A model generated the notes under the pieces. It saw only the letters and a program-made list of their open reading frames with translations. It was not told the origin of the DNA and ran no database searches. A DNA stretch of 64,000 nucleotides from VRUE01 sp963807425 (GTDB taxonomy: Bacteria > Actinomycetota > Thermoleophilia > Solirubrobacterales > 70-9): the NCBI GenBank assembly GCA_963807425.1, contig CAWEBZ010000003.1, forward strand, positions 124,001-188,000. Reading direction: 5' to 3'. Positions within the stretch are counted from its first letter, which is position 1. Every line of letters starts with the position of its first letter. Below, piece by piece: positions 16,756 through 24,575 of the stretch. The translations under genes and the position numbers were made by a program.

Positions 16756-17946
16756 ATGGACATCGGCTTCGGCGAGGCGCTGCTGCTGTTCGGTGCATTG
16801 CTGGCGGTCGTTGCGGGCCTCTCGGGGGTGATGAAGGGGACCGTCCTCTCTGCCTCGGTTCTCTCGGTCGTTCTCGGCATCGCTCTCGCCGCCGCCGGCG
16901 TGGTCGACGTCGACCCGACCGACGAGTCGATCGTTGAGCTGATCGAGCTGGCGCTGATCCTCACTCTCTTTTCCGACGGAATGTTCGTCGAGCGCGAGCT
17001 GCTGCGCCGCCACTGGAGCCCGGTTGCGCGGGCGCTGGTAATCGCGATGCCGATCACGATGGCGTTGCTGGGGCTGGCGGCCAAGGCGCTCTTTCCTGAG
17101 CTGAGCTGGGCCGAGGCGCTGCTGCTCGCTGCGGTGCTCTCGCCGACCGATCCGGTGGTGACCTCGGCCGTCGTGACCTCGCGCTTGGTGCCGAGCGCGG
17201 TGCGGCACACGCTGAATCTCGAGTCCGGCCTCAACGATGGTCTTGCCCTGCCCTTCGTCCTCTTCTTCCTCGTCCTCGCCACGCCCGGCGGTGACGCCGG
17301 TACAGAGGCGGCCAAGCTGGCTGGCGAGGCGGTCATTGGGGCGGCGATCGGCCTTGGCCTCGGTGCCCTCGCCGGGCGGCTGCACCATCACCTGCCTGGA
17401 GGCGGGCTGACCCAGCGCTACGAGGGGATCTACGCCGTCGGCTTCGCCCTCGTCGCCTTCGGTCTTGCCGAAGTCACGATCGGCAACGGGCTGATTGCCG
17501 CCTTCGTTTGCGGAATCGCGATGGCCGCCGTGGAGAAAGACGTCCCCGAGGGTTTCGTCGAGTTCGCCGAGAACACAAGCGCGATCCTGCAGGTGCTGAC
17601 CTTCTTCGTCTTCGGCGCGCTGATCGTCGCCACCGGCTTCGACCACAGCATCCCGCCGCTGGTCCTCTTTGTCGTCTTCGCACTGATCATCGCCCGCCCG
17701 CTTGCGGTCATGCTCTCCTTCCTGCGCACCGGCATCGCTAAACCGCAGAAGCTCTTCATTGCCTGGTTCGGCCCGAAGGGGGTGGCTTCGATGCTCTTCG
17801 CTCTCTTCGTGCTCAAGTCAGGCGTCGGCAACGGCGAGCTGATCTTCGACGTCGCCGCGATCGCAATCGTTGCCTCGATCGTCGCCCACGGCCTCACCGA
17901 CACCGTCGGCGCCCGCTGGATGGCTCGCCGCATCGGCCTCGACTAG
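16756..17946 (+). CDS. CPA1-type Na+(K+)/H+ antiporter
   Basis: Membrane protein of 396 residues with about 11-12 hydrophobic segments. It shows the cation/proton-exchanger motifs SPTDPVVTSAVV and ESGLNDGLALPFVLF, where the ND pair is the ion-binding site of CPA1 proteins. It exchanges a monovalent cation for protons. No regulatory cytosolic tail (TrkA or CBS) is present. It follows asd by 6 bp; functional linkage is not obvious. Confidence 0.88.
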   Translation: MDIGFGEALLLFGALLAVVAGLSGVMKGTVLSASVLSVVLGIALAAAGVVDVDPTDESIVELIELALILTLFSDGMFVERELLRRHWSPVARALVIAMPITMALLGLAAKALFPELSWAEALLLAAVLSPTDPVVTSAVVTSRLVPSAVRHTLNLESGLNDGLALPFVLFFLVLATPGGDAGTEAAKLAGEAVIGAAIGLGLGALAGRLHHHLPGGGLTQRYEGIYAVGFALVAFGLAEVTIGNGLIAAFVCGIAMAAVEKDVPEGFVEFAENTSAILQVLTFFVFGALIVATGFDHSIPPLVLFVVFALIIARPLAVMLSFLRTGIAKPQKLFIAWFGPKGVASMLFALFVLKSGVGNGELIFDVAAIAIVASIVAHGLTDTVGARWMARRIGLD

Positions 17947-18019
17947 ACCATTCACTCGATCATTCGTCCGGCACACTTCCGCGCACCATACGTAACGTTT
18001 TGTCAGCTAGCGTGGAGAT

Positions 18020-18199
18020 ATGGAGAAATGGGAGCAAGACCGAATCGATCGTCTCGAAAACCGCATCGCTCAACTCGAACGCAAGAACTGGGAACGCTCG
18101 GACTTCGCCTTTCGTCTGATCATGCACGGACTGACGGCAGCCTTTGTCGTCCTGGCGATTGCCACAATTGTCGTCAGTGCCTCGCACCCAGCTAACTAG
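18020..18199 (+). CDS. 59-residue single-pass membrane microprotein
   Basis: Too short for common ORF cut-offs but convincing. It begins MEKWEQDRIDRLENRIAQLE, an amphipathic coiled-coil with Leu/Ile heptads. One membrane helix follows at about residues 38-53 (GLTAAFVVLAIATIVVSA), then a short tail. GGAG sits close before the ATG. It ends 9 bp before the convergent sdhE stop. The coiled coil plus anchor layout suggests oligomerisation or tethering of a partner; the function is unknown. Confidence 0.6.
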   Translation: MEKWEQDRIDRLENRIAQLERKNWERSDFAFRLIMHGLTAAFVVLAIATIVVSASHPAN

Positions 18200-18208
18200 G
18201 GATCCGGT

Positions 18209-19120
18209 TCAGGCGGGGACCGCGGCCAGCCGCTCCTCGACCCACTTGGTCGAGGCGATGTGGCGGCTCATGCCGAGCTGCTTCGGTTCGGCGCCGAGGG
18301 CGAGGCCGACCAGCTGCGGCAGATGCAGGACAGCGAGGCCGAGGTCGCGGTTGACGACCTTCGCCGCCTCGGGCTGCTGCATGTCGAGGTTGAGGTGGCA
18401 GAGCGGGCAGGGAGTGACCAGGGCATCGGCGCCGGCGTCGATAGCGTCGCCGACGTGGGTGCCGGCCTGGCGCAGCGAGGTCTCTCGGTTCATCGTGATC
18501 ACCGGGAAGCCGCAGCACTTGCGCGCGCCGTCGTACTCGACGACCTCGCCGCCGAGTACCTCGATCACCTTCTCGAGGTAGATGTCGCGGTCGGGGAACT
18601 CGTCGTAGCCGAGCCGCTCCTTCGGGCGCACGACGTAGCAGCCGTAGAAGGGGCCGACCCGCAGGCCGGACAGCGGCCGCTTTACCTGCTCGGCGAGGCG
18701 CTCGAGGCCGTAGTCCTCGACCAGCAGCCAGAGGAAGTTCTTGTTGGTGAAGCCGTCCTTGTCCTTCTCGTAGGCGAGGCCCTGGCCGCTCAGCACCTCG
18801 TTGATGTGGGCGCGGTAGGAGGAGTCGGCGTCGAGCCGCTGCTGACACTCCGACTGTGCGCCCTGGCAGGTCGAGCAGATGTTCATCATCGCCAGCCCGG
18901 TCTGCTGGGCGAGGGCGAAGGTGCGGGCGTTGAGGGTGTCGGCAAGCTCCTGGTTGTGCTCGGCGATCACGCCGGCGCCGCAGCAGTTGGCGCGGTCGAG
19001 CTCGACCAGCTCGATCCCGAGCCGCTCGGCGACGAAAGCCATCGAGCCGTGCAGCTCAGTGGTGAAGCCGCGTGAGACGCAGCCGGGCCAGTAGGCGACC
19101 TTGATCTGGCCGTCGCTCAT
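18209..19120 (-). CDS. sdhE: Type E succinate dehydrogenase/fumarate reductase, CCG subunit (SdhE/HdrB-like)
   Basis: This 303-residue protein has two cysteine-rich CCG domains (PF02754). The first runs WPGCVSRG, ANCCGAG, CSTCQGAQ; the second YGCYVVRP, KCCGFPV, CPLCHLNL. In type E complexes such as Sulfolobus SdhE or Campylobacter MfrE this subunit replaces the cytochrome b anchor, binds Fe-S clusters and associates with the membrane without transmembrane helices. It is the third gene of sdhA-sdhB-sdhE; its start overlaps the sdhB stop by 4 bp. No sdhC/sdhD gene is in the window. Confidence 0.88.
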   Translation of the reverse strand: MSDGQIKVAYWPGCVSRGFTTELHGSMAFVAERLGIELVELDRANCCGAGVIAEHNQELADTLNARTFALAQQTGLAMMNICSTCQGAQSECQQRLDADSSYRAHINEVLSGQGLAYEKDKDGFTNKNFLWLLVEDYGLERLAEQVKRPLSGLRVGPFYGCYVVRPKERLGYDEFPDRDIYLEKVIEVLGGEVVEYDGARKCCGFPVITMNRETSLRQAGTHVGDAIDAGADALVTPCPLCHLNLDMQQPEAAKVVNRDLGLAVLHLPQLVGLALGAEPKQLGMSRHIASTKWVEERLAAVPA

Positions 19121-20289
19121 GACTCCTCGCTTTCCGCGGCCGCGGCCGCCTCCGCCGTCAGGGCGGCGTCCGTGGGCTCGTCGGGCTCCGGTTCGACGTC
19201 CTCCTCACCGCGGATGTAGATGTTGAATTCCTCGCGGTGCTCCTCGGCGTGCTTGTAGATCGCCTTGACCTCGTCCTGGGCGCCGTCGGGAAGCTTCGGG
19301 TGGATACCGGGGATCAGCTTCGGCAGCGAGCGCATCTTGCCCGTCTTCAGGCCGCGGATCGCGGTCGGGAGCGAGCCGAGCATTTCCTTGATCGCCCGCT
19401 TGCTCGGTTTGAGCTTGCCCTTGGCGCCGGGGGCAAAGGACTCCTGCAGCAGCAGCGACTCGTCGAGCGTGCCCTTCTTCTCGATGATCTTGGTGAAGGC
19501 GATCTCGTGGTTGTGACCGCTATTGGGGTCGTCGATCCCCTCCTCGCCGGCTTTGCGGCGTAGGCGCATGATCTGGTCCATCGGCGCCACGCCCTTGGGG
19601 CAGGCGTCGATGCAGCTGAAGCAGTGGGTGCAGTCGTAGATCCCGTGCGGGTCGTGAGCGAGGTCGTGGAGGCGCTCCTTGGTCTCGGCGTCACGCGGGT
19701 CGCCGACGAAGCGGTAGGCCTTGGCCAGCGCGGCCGGGCCGATGAAGTCGGGGTCGGCTTCCATCGAGAGGCAGGAGGAGACGCAGGCGCCGCACTGGAT
19801 GCAGGCCATCGACTGGGTGATGTCGATCATCGACTCCGGCTCGACCACGTACTCGCGCTCGGGCGGGTCGCCGTGGGGCAGCAGCCAGGGCGTGACGCGG
19901 CGGATCTTGGCCCAGTGCGTCGACTCCATGTCGGTGACCAGGTCCTTGATCACGGGCATGTTCCCCATCGGCTCGATCACGATTGCGGGCGTCTCGGATC
20001 GATCGCCGTTGCCGACGCTGGCCTGCTTCTCCGCCAGCTCCTGTGCCTCGCCGATCTGGGTCTTGCAGCCGAGCCCGGACTGGCCGTTGATCTTCATCCC
20101 GCAGGAGCCGCAGATCGCGGCCCGGCAGGAGCAGCGGACCGAGAGTGAGCCGTCGTCGCGGTCCTTCGCCTGCAGCAGGGCGTCGAGGACCGAGAGCGAG
20201 GGTTCGAGCTCGACGCCGAACTCCTCCCAGTAGGGCCCCTCGCCGCTCTCCGGCTGGAACCTGCGGACTTTGATCGTGTACTCGGCCAT
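19117..20289 (-). CDS. sdhB: Succinate dehydrogenase/fumarate reductase iron-sulfur subunit
   Basis: Electron-transfer subunit of 390 residues. The N-terminal 2Fe-2S ferredoxin domain has Cys55, Cys60, Cys63 and Cys75. The second domain carries the 4Fe-4S motif CIQCGACVSSC and a third cluster motif CTHCFSCIDACPKG. The protein is much longer than the usual 230-250 residues, owing to a C-terminal extension (about 300-390) ending in an acidic Ala/Glu tail. The ATG at 20289 shares one base with the sdhA stop; the frame is open further upstream inside sdhA but that is not used. Confidence 0.92.
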   Translation of the reverse strand: MAEYTIKVRRFQPESGEGPYWEEFGVELEPSLSVLDALLQAKDRDDGSLSVRCSCRAAICGSCGMKINGQSGLGCKTQIGEAQELAEKQASVGNGDRSETPAIVIEPMGNMPVIKDLVTDMESTHWAKIRRVTPWLLPHGDPPEREYVVEPESMIDITQSMACIQCGACVSSCLSMEADPDFIGPAALAKAYRFVGDPRDAETKERLHDLAHDPHGIYDCTHCFSCIDACPKGVAPMDQIMRLRRKAGEEGIDDPNSGHNHEIAFTKIIEKKGTLDESLLLQESFAPGAKGKLKPSKRAIKEMLGSLPTAIRGLKTGKMRSLPKLIPGIHPKLPDGAQDEVKAIYKHAEEHREEFNIYIRGEEDVEPEPDEPTDAALTAEAAAAAESEES

Positions 20290-21977
20290 CAGTAGGTCCT
20301 CTCCTGTGGCTCCCATTGCGTGATGGTCACCTCTGAGTATGAGATCTCCGGCCCGTCGTCGCTCAGCTGCAGGTCGATGTGCTTGAGCCATTCCTCGTCG
20401 TTGCGCTCAGGGAAGTCGGTCCTGTACTGGGCGCCGCGGCTCTCCTTGCGCTCCAGGGCGGCGAGGCAGGTGCACTCGGCGTTGTCGAGCATGTAGCCGA
20501 GCTCGATCGCGCCGAGGATGTCCTGGTTGAAGATCGCGCTCTTGTCGTCGATGTAGGCGGTCTCCGCCTCCTCCTTGAGCTTCCGCACCGTCTCCAGCGC
20601 CTCCTGGATCCCGACCTCGTCGCGGAAGACGGCGACCTTGGCGTCCATCGCCGTCCCCAGATCCTGCTTGATCTCGGAGATTCGGCGGCCGGAGCCCTTC
20701 TCGCGCGAGGAGATCGCCGCGATCGAGGCCTGCTCGGCCTCGAGCACCGCTTTCGAGGGACGTGAGCCCTCGACTCGCTTCGCCCGCGCGGCAGCGTCGG
20801 CGCCAGAGCGGCGGCCGAAGATCAGCGTGTCGAGCAGCGAGTTGGCGCCGAGCCGGTTGCCGCCGTGGACGGAGACGCAGGCGGTCTCGCCGGCGGCGTA
20901 GAGGCCGGGGATGTCGGTGCGGCCGTCGACGTCGGTCTTGACCCCGCCCATCGTGTAGTGGTTGCCGGGCTTGATGTGGATCGGTTCGCGGGTGATGTCG
21001 ACCCCGGCGAAGTCCTTGCCGACGAGGACGATCTCGCGCAGCGCCTCGTGCACGCGCTTTTTCGGCACCACCGTGATGTCGAGTGCGACGGTGCCGTCGG
21101 GGAAGCCGCGGCCCTCGTTGATCTCGGTCTGCTCGGCGCGGGAGACGACGTCGCGCGAGGCGAGCTCCATCTTGTTCGGCGCGTAGCGCTCCATGAAGCG
21201 TTCGCCCTTGGCGTTGAGCAGGTGGGCGCCCTCGCCGCGGGCACCCTCGGTGATCAAGAAGCCCTTGCCCGCCAGTGTCGTCGGGTGGTACTGGATCATC
21301 TCCATGTCCATCAGCTTGGCGCCGACGCGGTAGGCCATCGCGATCCCGTCGCCGGTGCAGATCAGGGCGTTGGTGGTCGGCTTCCAGACCTGGCCGTTAC
21401 CGCCGCAGGCGAGGATCACCGACTTGGCCCGGAACAGCTCCATCGAGCCGTCGGCGATGTTGCGGGTGACGACGCCGCAGCACTCGCCCTGGTCGTCCAT
21501 CGCCAGCGCTGTGCAGAACCACTCCTCGTAGCGCGCGACCGAGTCGGAGTGCTTCATCAGCTGCTCGTAGAGCACGTGCATGATCGCCTGGCCGGTGATG
21601 TCGGCGACGTAGTAGGTGCGGGCGGCTGAGGCGCCGCCGAAGGCGCGGGTGCCGAGCTTGCCTTCCTCGTTGCGGTGGAAGGTGACGCCGAGGTGCTCGA
21701 GGTGGAGGATCTCCTCCGGCGCCTCGCGGCACATGATCTCGACCGCGTCCTGGTCGCTGAGGTAGTCGGAGCCCTTGATCGTGTCGAAAGCGTGCGACTC
21801 CCAGGAGTCGCCGGGGTTGAGCGCCGCGTTGATCCCGCCCTGGGCGGCATTGGAATGCGAGCGCACCGGGTGGACCTTGCTGACGATCCCGACCGACACG
21901 CCTTCCTCGGCGGCGGCCAGGGCGGCCCTCTGGCCGGCGAGCCCGGCGCCGATCACCAGTACGTCATGGGTTGGCAC
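20289..21977 (-). CDS. sdhA: Succinate dehydrogenase/fumarate reductase flavoprotein subunit
   Basis: Catalytic subunit of 562 residues that oxidises succinate to fumarate with covalently bound FAD. It begins with the dinucleotide motif VLVIGAGLAGQRAALAA and has the HSNAAQGGI segment that carries the FAD-linking His, plus the active-site region HPTTLAGKGFL. The GTG start at 21977 is the only start close to the Rossmann motif. First gene of the operon; a palindrome at 22040-22055 lies upstream. Confidence 0.94.
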   Translation of the reverse strand: MPTHDVLVIGAGLAGQRAALAAAEEGVSVGIVSKVHPVRSHSNAAQGGINAALNPGDSWESHAFDTIKGSDYLSDQDAVEIMCREAPEEILHLEHLGVTFHRNEEGKLGTRAFGGASAARTYYVADITGQAIMHVLYEQLMKHSDSVARYEEWFCTALAMDDQGECCGVVTRNIADGSMELFRAKSVILACGGNGQVWKPTTNALICTGDGIAMAYRVGAKLMDMEMIQYHPTTLAGKGFLITEGARGEGAHLLNAKGERFMERYAPNKMELASRDVVSRAEQTEINEGRGFPDGTVALDITVVPKKRVHEALREIVLVGKDFAGVDITREPIHIKPGNHYTMGGVKTDVDGRTDIPGLYAAGETACVSVHGGNRLGANSLLDTLIFGRRSGADAAARAKRVEGSRPSKAVLEAEQASIAAISSREKGSGRRISEIKQDLGTAMDAKVAVFRDEVGIQEALETVRKLKEEAETAYIDDKSAIFNQDILGAIELGYMLDNAECTCLAALERKESRGAQYRTDFPERNDEEWLKHIDLQLSDDGPEISYSEVTITQWEPQERTY

Positions 21978-22039
21978 GAGCGCGGATGCTATAGAGCGGA
22001 AATCCGACGGCGCGGTCGGGATTTAGCTGCGGCAAGCCG

Positions 22040-22055
22040 GCTGGCTACAGCCAGC
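22040..22055. promoter_or_regulatory. Perfect palindrome GCTGGCT-AC-AGCCAGC upstream of sdhA
   Basis: Seven-bp arms with a 2-bp centre overlap the last codons of the M28 peptidase gene and lie about 63 bp upstream of the sdhA start on the same strand. It could be an operator for sdhABE or a weak hairpin. It resembles but is not identical to the TGGCTN4AGCCA sites at 38230 and 43258 (spacing 2 rather than 4). Confidence 0.35.
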
Positions 22056-23265
22056 GCTCGCCGAGCCGCCGGATCGCCGCCTCGGAAAGGCGGACTCCGT
22101 CGGCGACGCTGCCGAAGTCGACGTTCTCGGCGAGGTCGTTGGGCCAGTGGTAGTTGGCCGGGTTCTTGAGGTCGGTGCAGCCACAGAGGGAGGCGGTCTC
22201 GTACCCCGCTGCCAAGGGCTCGAGGCCGTCGGTGCCGTTGTGCAGGCGAAGGTTGGGATAGAGCCAGATGCCGAGCTCCTCGGCGAGACCGTCCATCAGA
22301 TCCAGTGCCCGTCGCGGGTACTCGTACATTTTCAGGAAGCCCTCGCCGCGCAGGACCAGCAGGTGGGGGGAGCCGATCGAGTCGACCGAGAGGAAGAAGG
22401 TGCTCTCCCTCGGCAGTTGCGGGAAGTGGCGCTCGCCGAAAGCCTTGATCCCCTCGCTGAAGGACTCCTCCGCGCCGGTGGAGAGCAGGATCACCCTGAC
22501 GTTCTGCGGCCGCTCCTCGTCGAGGCGGCGGGCCAGGGCGAGCAGGGTGACGACCGCGGTCCCGTTGTCGTTTGCCCCCGGGACCGTCTTGCGCAGGCCA
22601 ATGTCGGCCATCGCCGCGGCGGAGCCGATGCCGAGGAAGATGCCCAGCTTGGAGAGCCATCGGCGGCCGCTGAGGGCGCCGAGCGCGGCAAGGATTGGAC
22701 CGCCGATCACCGGCGCCATCAGCGCCGGGCTGGTGTCCTGGCCCTCGATCAGCCCGAGGCGGTCGGCGAATTTGGGCAGAGCCGGGTGGAAGACAAGCCC
22801 GGAGTGGGCGGCGTCATGGTGGGCGACGATGACCACGGTGCGCTCGGCATCGGTGGGCCCCAGCTCGCAGACGACGTTGTAGGTGGTCCGCGTCGGCAGC
22901 GGCTTGCGCAGGCGGCGCTGTCCGGGAGGGAAGTCGTCGGCGATCCCGGCTGCCCCGATCGCGCCCAGGACGGTGCCGAGCATACGGCGGCCGCGTAGCG
23001 CCGCCAGCCCACCGAAGGCGCCCAGCGCGGCCCCGATCCCAAGCGGCCACCAGTAGGTGCCTTGCGCCGGCTCGGCCTCGATCCGGGCATCGGCGCCTAG
23101 CTCGGCAAAGCGTTCGACGATCCACTCGGCAGCCCGGCGCTCGCCCTCGGAGGCCGAGGGCCGGTAGATCTGCTCGAACTCCTCGAGCAGCGTGCGCAGC
23201 CAGTCCTGATCCGGTACGCCCACGTACTCGGCGATCGTCGATTCGGCTGTCTGCGAGGGCGCCAT
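22045..23265 (-). CDS. M28-family zinc aminopeptidase, membrane-associated
   Basis: Metallopeptidase of 406 residues. Zinc-ligand motifs of family M28 are visible: VIVAHHDAAHSG (His, with the following Asp), NDNGTAVVTLL (bridging Asp), STGAEESFSEG (catalytic Glu pair) and SVDSIGSP (Asp). A hydrophobic stretch around residues 70-90 (GIGAALGAFGGLAALRG) interrupts the N-terminal part, so the protein may be membrane-attached. It is divergent from the S2P gene across 36 bp and upstream of sdhA on the same strand. Confidence 0.83.
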   Translation of the reverse strand: MAPSQTAESTIAEYVGVPDQDWLRTLLEEFEQIYRPSASEGERRAAEWIVERFAELGADARIEAEPAQGTYWWPLGIGAALGAFGGLAALRGRRMLGTVLGAIGAAGIADDFPPGQRRLRKPLPTRTTYNVVCELGPTDAERTVVIVAHHDAAHSGLVFHPALPKFADRLGLIEGQDTSPALMAPVIGGPILAALGALSGRRWLSKLGIFLGIGSAAAMADIGLRKTVPGANDNGTAVVTLLALARRLDEERPQNVRVILLSTGAEESFSEGIKAFGERHFPQLPRESTFFLSVDSIGSPHLLVLRGEGFLKMYEYPRRALDLMDGLAEELGIWLYPNLRLHNGTDGLEPLAAGYETASLCGCTDLKNPANYHWPNDLAENVDFGSVADGVRLSEAAIRRLGERWL

Positions 23266-23301
23266 CGGGATCCGACCCTACCTGCCACGTACCATTGGGG
23301 C

Positions 23302-24465
23302 ATGCTCGGCGGGCGCCCGATCACCCTCTTCCACGTCAGCGGGATTCGCATCGCAGTCGACTGGTCCTGGTTCCTGGTCCTCTTCCTGGTGATCTTCTGG
23401 CTCTCGGGCTTCTACGGAGACGTGCTCGGCGAGAGCAGCTCCTCCTCGACCCCTTTCCTGCTTGCGGTGATCAGCGCGATTGGCTTCTTCGGTTCGATCG
23501 TCCTGCACGAGCTCGGGCACGCCTTCGCGGCGCGGCGCGAGGGGATCGGCATCTCCAGCATCCAGCTCTGGATCTTCGGCGGCATGGCGCGCATGGACCG
23601 CGAATCCGATAGCCCCGCGGCTGAGTTCAAGGTTGCGATCGCCGGGCCCCTGGTGACGCTGGCGATCGTCGTCGTCCTGACCGTGGTCGGTCTTGCGGCG
23701 GCTGGCCCGGACGAGTTCCGAAAGGCGGCGCTGGTCGAGAGCGACGCCGGCATCTCGGGAGTGCTGGCGATGGTCGCCTGGCTGGCAACGATGAACTTCC
23801 TCGTTCTCGTCTTCAACCTGCTGCCCGCCTTCCCGATGGACGGCGGCAGGATCGCGCGGGCGATCGCCTGGTGGCGGACCGGCGATCGCACCTCGGCGAC
23901 ACGCTTCGCTGCGACTCTGGGACGGGTCTTCGCCTACATCTTCATCGGCTGCGGCCTGCTGCTGATCTTCGGCGGTTACGCGTTCAGCGGGGTCTGGCTG
24001 GCGCTGATCGGGATCGTGATCAACGGCTCGGCCCGAGCCGCCTCGGTGCAGACGGCAATCACGGGCCGGATCGAGGGAATGCGGGTCGCCGACGTGATGG
24101 ACCGCGAGCCGGTGACGATCCCCGGCGAGCTGAGCATCGAGAAAGCGCTCGACGAGTACTTCCTCCGCTACCGCTGGCCCTGGTTCCCGGTGGTCGACGC
24201 CGCCCACCGCTTCCTCGGACTGCTGGTTCGCGACCGGGCCGACGAGGTGCCCGAGATCTCGCGTGCCACGGCCCTGGTTGCCGACACGCTCGAGCGCGAC
24301 CCCAGCGCCTTTCAGGTCCGCGATGACGCCCCGCTCGACTCGCTCCTCGCCAACCAGAACCTGCGCCGCTTCGGCGCCCTGATGGCGGTCGACGCGGACG
24401 GCCGCCTTAGCGGAGTGATCACTGCCGAGCAGGTCGGCAGAGCGCTACGCGACGCGGCGAGGTAG
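23302..24465 (+). CDS. S2P-like M50 intramembrane metalloprotease with CBS domains
   Basis: Integral membrane protease of 387 residues. The zinc motif is HELGHA (about residue 73, in SIVLHELGHAFAARREG), and the third ligand lies in NLLPAFPMDGGRI. Six or so membrane helices occupy the first 255 residues, followed by a CBS-type domain pair (VADVMDREPVTIPGE and ITAEQVGRAL). Proteins of this layout (Rv/SpoIVFB-like with CBS) cleave membrane proteins under nucleotide control. Its TAG lies inside the inverted repeat shared with the convergent aidB-like gene. Confidence 0.9.
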   Translation: MLGGRPITLFHVSGIRIAVDWSWFLVLFLVIFWLSGFYGDVLGESSSSSTPFLLAVISAIGFFGSIVLHELGHAFAARREGIGISSIQLWIFGGMARMDRESDSPAAEFKVAIAGPLVTLAIVVVLTVVGLAAAGPDEFRKAALVESDAGISGVLAMVAWLATMNFLVLVFNLLPAFPMDGGRIARAIAWWRTGDRTSATRFAATLGRVFAYIFIGCGLLLIFGGYAFSGVWLALIGIVINGSARAASVQTAITGRIEGMRVADVMDREPVTIPGELSIEKALDEYFLRYRWPWFPVVDAAHRFLGLLVRDRADEVPEISRATALVADTLERDPSAFQVRDDAPLDSLLANQNLRRFGALMAVDADGRLSGVITAEQVGRALRDAAR

Positions 24466-24575
24466 CGGTCCGCGCAGGGGGTTCCGCTTAACTTTTTCGG
24501 TGGAGAGTCGCCATCTGGCAGTGGGCCGCGCGCCGAAAAAGTACAAGACGCTTCACCCCCTGCCCGGACCGCTAC
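24462..24575. repeat. Nested inverted repeat covering both stops of convergent genes
   Basis: Outer arms 24462-24481 and 24556-24575 are complementary over 20 bp with one mismatch (core AGCGGTCCG / CGGACCGCT). Inner arms 24491-24500 (ACTTTTTCGG) and 24531-24540 (CCGAAAAAGT) pair perfectly. The arms contain the TAG of the S2P gene and the stop codon of the convergent dehydrogenase gene. The symmetry suits a bidirectional terminator. The length (114 bp) and near-perfect outer arms also suit a small inserted element. Confidence 0.75.

Noticed and set aside
15709..17646. 645-codon minus-strand frame opposite asd and the antiporter
   Set aside because: Its composition is the typical antisense shadow of GC-rich genes, rich in Arg, Asp and Gly without motif; the plus-strand genes are certain.
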